Origin: Ctenosaura bakeri
Taxonomy: Eukaryota; Chordata; Lepidosauria; Squamata; Iguanidae
DNA: 64,000 nt
NCBI GenBank assembly: GCA_948474755.1
Contig: CAOLHI010002122.1
Coordinates: 124,001 to 188,000, forward strand
Direction: 5' to 3'
A model generated the notes under the pieces. The model saw only the letters and a list, made by a program, of their open reading frames with translations, ran no database searches and had not been told where the DNA came from. Position numbers and translations under genes: made by a program. Every line of letters starts with the position of its first letter. The stretch's first letter is position 1. Below, one piece after another: positions 55,661-64,000 of this stretch.

Positions 55661-56873
55661 TTGCATTTTGCATAAAATACAAGGGTGTTTTTTATGGAAA
55701 TGATGGAAAATCATTAAAAATTTCACCAAGAGAGGGGAAAAAAACCTCATGTAATCTCATGCAGCAAGGAGAAAGCTTAGGAAAATATTAATTCTCATGT
55801 GCAGGAATGAAAGAAATAAAGATTTAATTCTCTACAGTGGAGTAAAAGATGATGTAATGATGAATTTAGAAGTGCATCATGACAGTCCCCATACATTGGT
55901 TTTAAAATGTAGTCTTTAAATGAAGGTAGATACGTTGATCTATAACAATATTCAAGAGTATTGAAAAGCAATTCTTCATTTCTACCATCATTATTTTTTT
56001 TCTAAATCTAATGGGTCTCAATTGCTCATTCAAGAACAAGCCAGTTCAATAAAGTTTATATTACAATAATGATAAGTCATGAAAATATATGGCTGCTGGG
56101 AAAATCTGTTTTCCCCTAGCTACTGTGGAGATAGCATCTAAAGCTGAGGAGAGGGGAACAGGGAAGCTTGAAGGAAGTAATAAGTAACATCACAATCCCT
56201 GCCAATGATAAAGTTTTGCCACTTTATCTCTGTGAACCCAGGTTCCATTACACTATAGGAATAATGTGTGTATGTATGTGTTTTCTCACTCACCCACAGA
56301 ACATAGTTTGTGAGGTAGGCAGGCAATGGTGAAGTTTTCACTTCTGCATCATCATAATCACCAACATCATCAATATTCCACTTTTACCCCCAAAACTGGA
56401 AATCAAGGGAGCTGACAAAAGGTTCATATTAAAATATAATTGAACTGTAGATAACACTGAAGCTGGTACTGACACCTGGTTGTGTCAATGGAGGATGTGA
56501 TCAAGAAGCTCCGCAAGACTGTGGGCCCCAGAAGTGTCAAGCTAGTAGGCTCAGGAACGGAGCAGGCATTGCAGGTCCAAAGGCTCTGAAAGAATCATGT
56601 GTGTCGGTGGAGCTGGGGGTGATGAGGGCTTCATCTCTCCCATATGGACATTACATTGCCTGCCTCCAGGCTTCTTGTTATGTATATAACCTGATTTTTC
56701 TTACTTTTACTTCATAGAAGACAAGAAACCCTTTCTTTTGCAGCAGCATGGTCTTTCCTATGTTTTTAAAACGTTCTTGTCTTTAAAGAGACAATACTTC
56801 TTTTTTGGAAATTGCTACTGGAACCACATGTAAAGTAAGCTTTAAGTAGTCAACCTCTTTTTCTTTTTTGTTG
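55661..56873. other. No recognised feature
   Basis: The GC-moderate part near 56480-56680 is not repetitive by eye and has no clear frame. Confidence 0.35.
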
Positions 56874-57382
56874 GTGTGATAGAGTCGGGGGAATGGCATT
56901 CTGGTGTCAGAGAAGCTGCCCAGCAAATAGTTGCCAGGCAACCAGAATGACCGCGCGAGAGAGAGAGGCCTAATCCATTAGTGGGAAGGAGAGGTTAGAG
57001 GTCTATGTTAGAGAAATGCATATATAGCATGCACAGAACTGATTTTAGGAGTTCCAGGAGAAAGGGTAAATCCTTCAGCCAAAGAATTTTTCAGTCATCC
57101 AAAGCAGGTTTGAATGAGAAGGGTGTTTTCTCAGAGAAAGCCTAGAGAGAGAGGCAGAAGAGAAATCAACCTACTTTGGAATCTGGACAAAAAAAGTGAC
57201 CTAGATTTGGAAACAGAGTTTTTGGAAAAAAGGGTAGTCAGAGGACTCTACGTGTGAGAGACCCGCACCTTTATGTTGACATACAGATATAAGAAACTGT
57301 TTAAAAACATTCTGAAGATCTGTTTGAGCTTGGACATACACGCGAAACCAACACTTTATTCTGTTTGTTGCTTTAATAAAGA
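56874..57382 (+). mobile_element. Older LTR-like sequence, truncated
   Basis: It starts TGTGATAGAGTCGGGGG. A CATATATAGCATGC box lies near 57018 and an AATAAA signal at 57375-57380, so it looks like U3-R of an LTR. The LTR at 57383 begins two bases after the signal, so the 3' end is cut off. No TSD could be found. Confidence 0.4.
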
Positions 57383-58293
57383 TGTTACTGCAGGTTAGGC
57401 CTACTTGGAGACACCCCTAGATATCACTTTGATATCAATAATTTCGCTCTCTTCCACCACCCCTCTCCATGTGTTTGTGAGGCCCCCGGACAAGCACAGA
57501 TCTAGGCTCGACCACTAATTGCTGAACATTCCATTCTCCACCCAGGCAGGCCAGAAATAGCCAGATCCTTGCTTTAGGAGACCTCTCTGCAAACACCCTC
57601 ATTATGTATGCATGCTGTTTACAAAGGACTCCCTGCCCCGAGCAGGCACCCTGGCAAGCCGAATACTCAACTGCCAAGCACTGAGTATTTGCATACTGTC
57701 TACCTCTTTGTCAATTTGGACTTAACTTAATCATGCTACATTCTGACCTTTCCAAAGCTTTGTCCCGCACCCGAAACACATTGTTTCCCCCAAATATGGC
57801 ATAGCCTGCAGTCACATTTTCCTCTACAAAACCCCCTGATTCCAAGACCATCCTCGGATCGTTCCCGAGTTCCAGACCGCCTTGCTGCTGCTTTGCTTGG
57901 TGAACTTCCCCTCAGCTCCATGTGCTGAGCCACATCGAATCCCAACATCGCTCTCTATCTTCTTTACAGGCTTCAGGAACAGGTTTCGTATCACCAGAAT
58001 CAGCTATCCCTCTGAAAATCCCGCTATCATACTCAAACCTTTATTTTCCTTAGTTATCTGTGTGCGTGTGTTGTTTACATTGTGTGCCTGTGTTTAATAA
58101 AGATCATTCATTATTTCCAACATGGTTTGCTTCTTGACTTGGCCTGACCCCGTAAACATTGGGTTACAAGATCCTGCTGCGTTACCCTGCCTCTCATAGT
58201 GCCAACCAGTGCTCTTGACTAATTTCCCCCATCTTGTATAATTGTAAGGTTATTTAGGTGTCCCTCCCGGGACCTCCAGTAAACAGGGTAACA
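57383..58293 (+). mobile_element. Solo LTR, TGTTA...TAACA family (copy 3)
   Basis: It runs TGTTACTGCAGG to CAGGGTAACA (911 bp), flanked by AAGA at 57379-57382 and 58294-58297, a 4-bp duplication. AATAAA is at 58096-58101. It aligns in order with the reverse of 29322-30210 (for example GATATCACTTTGATATCA against the GATATC/TTTTGATATCAAA part there). Confidence 0.85.
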
Positions 58294-58399
58294 AAGATTA
58301 TGGTATATTTTCATAGATTTTGACTTAACTGAATGATTCTTAGTAGGTCTAACTAAAAAAAAACATGCTACCACAGATCAGTAAATCATTCTAAATAAT

Positions 58400-60080
58400 A
58401 ACAGAAAGGCTTTACCCTTTTTACATGAAGGTAGTATTTTAAAGGGGAAAGAAAGAGTTGTGCATAAAGTGGCAAGGCACTTTAGCAGACAAGAGGGTGG
58501 AGTGGCCATATCAGTTTGTGAGGAGGAAAGGCAGACCTTGTCACAGTTAGTTACTGGTGTTTTGGGATCTAACTATTTTATTTTTGTGTTTGGCCTTAGA
58601 TTGGATTTTGAACATTTCCTTTTTGGACTTTTGAAGGACTGATTGCCTACTTCTGATGTTTGATTGTGCTGTCTGGATGTTGATTTATCTTTTTTTTTTT
58701 TTTTGGTGCCTTTGATTTGGATCATATTTGTAGTTGACTTACTTCAATAATGGAATAAGACAATTACATTGGATATTGTGAAAATGGAACTTGTGAAGTT
58801 ATTTGCCCAGTTGACATGCCATGTAGTTCTGTACTAATTTTAATATCTTTGGGAAATTCTGCATGAGATCTCCTGTTATCTAATGTTTTGGGAACACAGC
58901 CTTATCGTTTCAGAAAACAGGAAATACTGGAGAAAACTTATTATGGCTCCAACTGCAGTTTGTGACATTCAAATTAAAAAGGACCTAGGAAGGTCTGAGG
59001 AGGTACCTGAGTATTTTTTTTATTTTTTATTTTGCATTTCTGGGCAGATTTTAGACAAGCCAAATTAACTACAGAGAAAAAGTTTGAAGTGCTTACAGAA
59101 CACCTGTCACAATTGTCATGAAAGCTTAAAGAGAGATTAGATGAAGATGAAGATTCCAAAAGACAACAAATGACTGAAATAACATGCTCGCAACTAGAGG
59201 GAACAGAAGACACAACTTTTGCAAAAGTTGATCTGTGACTTGGAAATTACATTTATACAAGACAAGATAAACACACAGCAGGAGACAATCTCAGTCCCAG
59301 CAGCACAGCTGATAATTCAAACAAAACAAACTGAATAGCTCCCAGCTTATTATTTACTTTTATTCAGTAAGCACAAGATCAAAATAAAGTGCAACAGAAT
59401 TCAAAGTCAAGCAAATCCAAAGTCAGGCAGGGTAGTTAAGAGTTAGGCACAGAGTTCAGCAAGGCATCCAACAAACAGAAAGCTCAGATGAGTTCTGATA
59501 AATCCTTGAGGGGAGGAGCAGCAGCTATATAAATCAGCCACCTAATACAGCTGTTGCCTGAGTAATTTTTGCCTGTTATAACTCCTCTGGGATCCACATA
59601 GGCTCTCTCTTTGTTGTCTGCACTCAGCAAAGGTAGGTACTGGTAAATTATCTTCTGTGTCTGAAGGGGCAGAAATCTCTGCTAGAGTTGGCACTGCCCC
59701 TTTTTCTGTTTGTGGCACTGTAACCTCTTCCAGTACAGCAGGTCCTGGCATGCTCCCAATTTTTGCCTCTGGCAAGGCCCTGTTTCAGACTCTGAGTCAG
59801 AGTCCATGTTCTAGATGCAAAGCATGACAGAGACAGAAAGACCTAATACAGTTGATTTTGGAAAGATGGAGAATGTAAGAAATGTCATCACTCAGCTTAC
59901 AACCATGAAGCTGAATGGTCAAAGCTTGGACTTTTATCACTTTGGAAAATCAAAGACAACTGGCCTGTGAGATTTCAGGAAGGAAAAAAGAACAACAACT
60001 TACTGAAGGATTTGCTAATGAATATATTTCCCAGGAAAAATGTTTTTCTCAGCTGGGATAGACTTGAAGAATTTTTGATT
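58400..60080 (+). mobile_element. Possible L1 5' region and ORF1 fragment, interrupted by an LTR
   Basis: The plus strand has an untranslated-looking lead (58400-58880) with a T15 run (58690-58704). It is followed by broken coding-like pieces such as EHLSQLS and LKERLDEDEDSKRQQMTEI (about 59095-59180). Past the LTR at 59287-59829, NWPVRFQEGKKNNNLLKDLL and WDRLEEF fit the ORF1 RNA-binding region. It is weak by eye and carries many stops. It ends near 60080, where a minus-strand L1 fragment begins. Confidence 0.35.
59287..59829 (-). mobile_element. Solo LTR-like insertion with 5-bp duplication
   Basis: GAGAC flanks it at 59282-59286 and 59830-59834. On the minus strand it starts TGTCATGCTTTGC, has a TTTATATAGC box near 59535 and a GAATAAAAG signal near 59350-59360. 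The last bases (GAGATT) are not the usual CA, so the 3' edge is not certain. Confidence 0.5.
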
Positions 60081-60084
60081 TTTT

Positions 60085-60420
60085 CCCTATAGATTCTATC
60101 CAATTCCTTATCTATCCGATCTTCTTCTGATTCCAGACTCTTCCTCTATTCTTTGACTAATATCTCCTTCTTATTCTTATTTGGTTATTCCTTCACACCT
60201 CTAAGTCTTAGCCAAGTCTCTTTTTCTCTTTATTCTGCCAGTACCAGTTGATCTAGTTATTTTTCTAATTCTAGATTCAAATCTTGGGTAGTTTTTTCTT
60301 CTTCAAATGTTGAACTTCTTCTTATTTCTGTCATATCCTTCTTAACACACTCCATAAGATCAAAGACTGCATTAAATTTGGTATTCATGTCTTCCATTCA
60401 ATTGCCTACTTCCTTCCAGA
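60085..60420 (-). pseudogene. L1 ORF1 fragment
   Basis: The minus strand reads a coiled-coil-like start (MNTKFNAVFDLMECVKKDM, TEIRRSSTFEEEK), then WLRLRGVKE, the beginning of the ORF1 RNA-binding domain, then ELDRIYR near 60086-60106, which matches the D/E-L-D-R-I/V-Y/H-R motif. Three stops are seen between these blocks. The protein is the L1 RNA-binding chaperone; here it is dead and 3'-truncated. Confidence 0.5.
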
Positions 60421-60777
60421 AGCCTTTTTCTTCCACAAATTTCAACATATAGTGAAAGATACCTTCTTCAGCTGATCATCCTCTATCCTGCACCAAGTGT
60501 ATTTCCTGAAATCTTTTTCTTGTCATTGCCATTACAATTCTCAACTTTCCTTCACCTTCTTAAATTCTATTCCTTCTCTTCCGTTTCCTCCTCTTTCAAC
60601 TTCTTCCTTGGTTGCGTTCTATTTCCTTCTTCACTCTTCTGTCCTTTTTCCCTTCTTCCTCTTCCTCCTCCTCTTCTTCTTCTTCTCCTCTCCTTCCTTC
60701 TTTGCCTCTACCTCTCCTCCCAAATAGAACAGTAAATACAGGGAGAGGAGGAAAAAAGAAGAAAAGGGGGAGAGGGA
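60421..60777 (-). repeat. Pyrimidine-rich tract, possible L1 5' UTR
   Basis: A long C/T-rich run (densest at 60600-60720) lies upstream of the minus-strand ORF1 fragment. Plus frames of S, F and P over it are low complexity, not genes. Confidence 0.6.
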
Positions 60778-60791
60778 ATATATATATATAT
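60778..60791. repeat. (TA)n run
   Basis: Short TA dinucleotide run. Confidence 0.8.
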
Positions 60792-60792
60792 T

Positions 60793-62249
60793 TAACTGAT
60801 CTTAACTGTTGACTTCTTCATCACTTTCTTAAGAGACTTGGTGGTTTGCTAGCTACTTAAGTAAAGAGGAGCCCCCTCAGCACTCAAAGATGATGGCTAC
60901 CTATCCACACAGCTTGTTTTGCAGTTGTTGCTCATGTATGTATTGCTGTTCTTATTTAAGCTTTTTCACCAATATTAATTCATCTTGAAGTTGGAGAGTA
61001 ACTCTCAAGCTGTCTTTACTTGCTCCAACCCAAACTGGAAGTCCCAGAGTTTCTAGAGTTCTTTATTAAGATCTCAGATTTCCTAAAAACAGCTGGACAC
61101 TGGGTCAAATGGACATTTAAAATGCAGGAAGCTGAGGGCAAACCAATCCAGAATTAAGGTAAAAGCATCACATTACAAGTATTTTAGCATGACAATATCA
61201 TGGTGGTTTCTTAGCTGAATAGAGAGAGAATAGGATAAGCTTAAGAAGGTGACAGAAATGGTATCCGCTAATGGTTGTTTTGGAAGACTTTCCCTAAGGT
61301 TGTACTAGTATTTTAAAAATATTTATACTTTTTTTTTAAAATAATGGCAGCAAAATGGCATGCAGAATGAAATATGAAGAGAGAAAAATGAAAAAGAAGA
61401 AAAATAATATAAAATAAATAGACAAAATAAATAAAAGGGGTGCTTGAAAGGTCTGGCTTTTCACATTTGAGTTTAAACAGGAAATGTAAATGACAGAGGT
61501 GAAACCAGGTCTGTGAATTTAGACGAATGAAGCCAATGGCAGACTATTCATCTCAGTTTGAAAAAAAATAAATAATCAGTGATTTCCTCAGCCAAAGTCA
61601 CCAACACTAGCACCCACTGCTTTGCCACACAAAGAATGGCTGGCAGGGTAAGTATTTGTATTGGTCCTAAATCTCTCCTGAGTGAGTATGTTCATTTCAG
61701 TTCCTTTGCTTTAGTTATTTGCCTTATACTTTGCCACTGACTACAGATTAGCAGTTTGATTGCCAGCAGACTGGGGCTTCCCACTTGCTTTTTTTTTAAT
61801 CATTTCAAAAAGAGCATTAACTTTAAACATTTTGAATAGCTTTCAAATCTCTTGGGGGCAGTATTGTTCACTGCCAAGAGGATTCATTTTCTTCTTTGTG
61901 GAATTAAAGCCTTTCAGAACTGACAGTCTGAAGATATGTCTCCAATCTTGCTGAATTAGGCTTGTGGGGTTGCCACTGCCACACCTGTCAATTACCTTGC
62001 CCATTCAACATAGCACATGTAGTAAGAGACTTCTTCAGAAGTGTTCTCATGAAAGGTCAATTTCTAAAACTACACAGTAGTAAATGTAGAACCCTTACTA
62101 GATGGACTCTTGACAAGGAGTTGGAATCATCTGGCTTCTTGGTTTATATAGTTATATGATATCCATATGCATTTTCATATGCTAGTTGCACTAACACTAA
62201 AAACATCTGAAGATGAGAAACTATCAGTTTCTCTTTCATTTGCACTCAT
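60793..62249. other. No recognised feature
   Basis: AT-rich with A-rich runs near 61370-61440. Nothing named. Confidence 0.4.
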
Positions 62250-62478
62250 TGCTTAAAAAACCTCATGGCTGACTTTTGGGTCACTTTCTGATTTTGTTTT
62301 TGTTTTTGGTCTCTCTTGAATCTAAAGTGGCTCAGAGAGGGGCAAATATATGATGAAAGTACCCCCACATCCCATAGAGGATGATGGGTTGCATTGAGGT
62401 GGATCTCAAAAAAAAAATATGGGGGAGGCAGGCCTCCAAATGTCCGTTGGGGCACAAGTTTCCCACCCCTTCTCAAAA
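62250..62478 (-). mobile_element. hAT-like MITE, degraded
   Basis: The minus strand begins GAAGGGGTGGGAAACTTGTG, a CAGGGGTGGG-type hAT end, then GCCCCAACGGACATTTGG. The other end is not clear. Confidence 0.4.
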
Positions 62479-63249
62479 ATGATCTAAGGAAATATATAAG
62501 CATGGATGCCAGTCTCCTACTATGACTGCTGTTGGACGCCCCACTGTAGGAGTCATGTAGGACAGAAGTAAGGGATGCAAGGCAGTTATATAGGTTTCCA
62601 GATCCCAGGTTACCCCATATTAATTATCTAATCACAGGTGTTTCTGGAGAAGCGGTCTGGATCAATGTGAAAGGACCAAGTGTCCAAGGACTAGCCAATG
62701 GTTCATTTGTTGAATTAAGGATGTGCTGTTTTCACCTGTGAGTGTGAGGTATCAGCTAAACATACTGTGTAAGTCTCTCAGACAAAAGGAAGACATGATC
62801 TTAACAGACACTAAGAAAGTGAATTCTGCTGCAACTAGTTTATTATTTAGGAATTCCAAGACCAAGACTAAAATAAGAAGCAGGGGAAGATAAATCTTTA
62901 CCCTAACATCCGGCTGGCTGTCTCACAAACCATTCTTCATAACACACACACACACACACACACCAATTTAGAGAAATGGAATCATGAGTGAAATCTATAG
63001 CAGAACTGGTCAAGGACACATCCTGGAGGAAGATTTTTTTTTTTACCCTAGAACTCTAAGAACCTCTTTGATTCCCCATAAAACATAGCAGAAGTGGATA
63101 AAATGGAAATAAAATATTTGTGAGCAAAAACAACATCATTAAAACAGGTTTCAGTCATCAGTGAAGATAGTCCACCTACAACAATGCTTTGTTTTCAAAG
63201 AAGTGGCCATACTATCCCTTTGCTAGTAGATATTGAAGATACTAGTTGC
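62479..63249. other. Unassigned; contains (CA)n at 62942-62963
   Basis: Only the microsatellite is supported. Confidence 0.5.
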
Positions 63250-63386
63250 AACTCTCAGTTCTTATCCTTCCTCATTGCTATCATTCTCAACTGGCCGCCA
63301 ATACGCTTCCCAGTCAGATCCAAAAATGTTAGTGATGACATTTAAAGTCCTAAATAGTTTTGCACCTCAATATTTGATGGCGTCTC
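63250..63386 (+). pseudogene. L2/CR1 LINE ORF2 fragment
   Basis: The plus strand reads WPPIRFPVRSK, then, after a one-base shift, MLVMTFKVLNSFAPQYL. The pattern W-L-P-I...R...F-K-x-L...F-K-x-L-N-x-x-A-P-x-Y-L is the well-known C-terminal block of L2/CR1-type ORF2. The fragment is broken and cut by the LTR beginning at 63387. Confidence 0.6.
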
Positions 63387-64000
63387 TGTTACTCTGATTT
63401 CTGGGGGTCCCGGGAGGGAAACCTAAATAACGAAACAACAACACAACCTTGGGGAAAATTAGCTGGAGCACTCACTAAAGCTAGTGAGAGGCAGGGTAAC
63501 TTAGTAGGATCTTGCAACCAAGGATCTATGGGGTCAGGTCAGTCAAGTAGTCAGACAAGTTAAAACAGCAGAAATGATGTTTATTGAGTACAGACAAATA
63601 TTAAAGACACCACAGTCACACAGCTAACTAAAGAATCAGAGACTGACTTGAAATAGGGATTTTTAGAGGGAAATGGCTGATACGACACCTGTCTCGTAGT
63701 CCTGGACCTTGACAGAGAAGTTGGGGGTGCAATGAAGAAACTCGAAGCGACGGAGTGGTCCGAGCGATCTGGGGTTGAGCAGTCTCAGTTACCGAAACTG
63801 AGGGGAAGGCTCGCCAGGCAAAGCGGCAGCAAGGCAGTCTGGAACTCAGGAGCGATCTGAGGAGGGTCTTGGAATCAGGGGTTTTTATAGGGTGAATTGT
63901 GACTGCAGGCCATACCTTACTCTGTGAGAACAATGTGGTTTGGGAGTGGGACAAAGCCTTGGAAAGGTCAGAATTTAGCATGATTGACTTAAAGCCAAAT
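63387..64000 (-). mobile_element. LTR, TGTTA...TAACA family (copy 4), cut by window end
   Basis: The plus strand starts TGTTACTCTGATTTCTGGGG, the reverse of the family 3' end. A minus-strand CTATAAAA box is at 63883-63890 and AATAAA at 63580-63585. TCTC at 63383-63386 is the candidate left duplication. Whether it is a solo LTR or the start of a provirus cannot be seen. Confidence 0.75.

Noticed and set aside
55301..55750. 149-residue minus-strand open frame
   Set aside because: It is antisense to a Sauria SINE, whose structure explains the sequence.
60497..60735. Serine/phenylalanine-rich small proteins
   Set aside because: They are translations of a C/T-rich tract in multiple frames.

Overview
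This is a gene-free stretch of vertebrate nuclear DNA, most likely from a squamate reptile (probably a lizard). I found no open frame that reads as a host protein and no intron-exon structure. The assignment rests on repeat types: a Sauria-type SINE with an L2-like tail, several tRNA-headed SINEs whose tail matches an RTE/BovB-like LINE, short L1 3' fragments, a Helitron with canonical ends, many short inverted-repeat DNA transposons, and retroviral LTRs. Species cannot be told from sequence alone.

Layout. Positions 1-17170 hold a SINE split by two MITEs, a possible conserved non-coding block (about 1501-2092), GC-rich MITEs (2096-2680, 11702-12114), an L1 3' end on the minus strand (4215-5395), three minus-strand SINEs, a solo LTR (7276-7783), a Tigger/pogo-like element (12337-12719) and further MITEs. 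Positions 17176-23540 hold a recent endogenous retrovirus on the minus strand: two 675-bp LTRs that differ at one base by eye, a 5-bp target duplication, a tRNA-Pro-like primer site, and gutted gag-pol-env. Positions 23961-32620 hold MITEs, an L1 3' end, a CA repeat and two solo LTRs of another family. Positions 32623-38237 are mostly unassigned. A Helitron follows at 38238-38819, then a Ty3/Gypsy-like integrase remnant, a solo LTR (40233-40749), hAT-like elements, a long fold-back element (45901-46365), an RTE LINE 3' end (49000-49530) and an intact-looking hAT MITE (50596-50975). Positions 53475-64000 hold a Tigger-like element containing an ~87-bp minisatellite, a GC-rich MITE, a Sauria SINE, nested LTRs, two opposed L1 5' fragments and a partial LTR running off the window.

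The most distinctive theme is a set of about 13 elements of very different size and interior that share the terminus GGNCCMTTTYCRCAC. Several have 3-bp target duplications (TAA, TTA, AAT, CTA, ACT), which suggests cross-mobilisation by one PIF/Harbinger-type transposase that is not encoded here. The second theme is non-autonomy: the youngest retrovirus lacks its polymerase and integrase catalytic cores although its LTRs are almost identical. No prokaryotic-type system, CRISPR array or operon is present.
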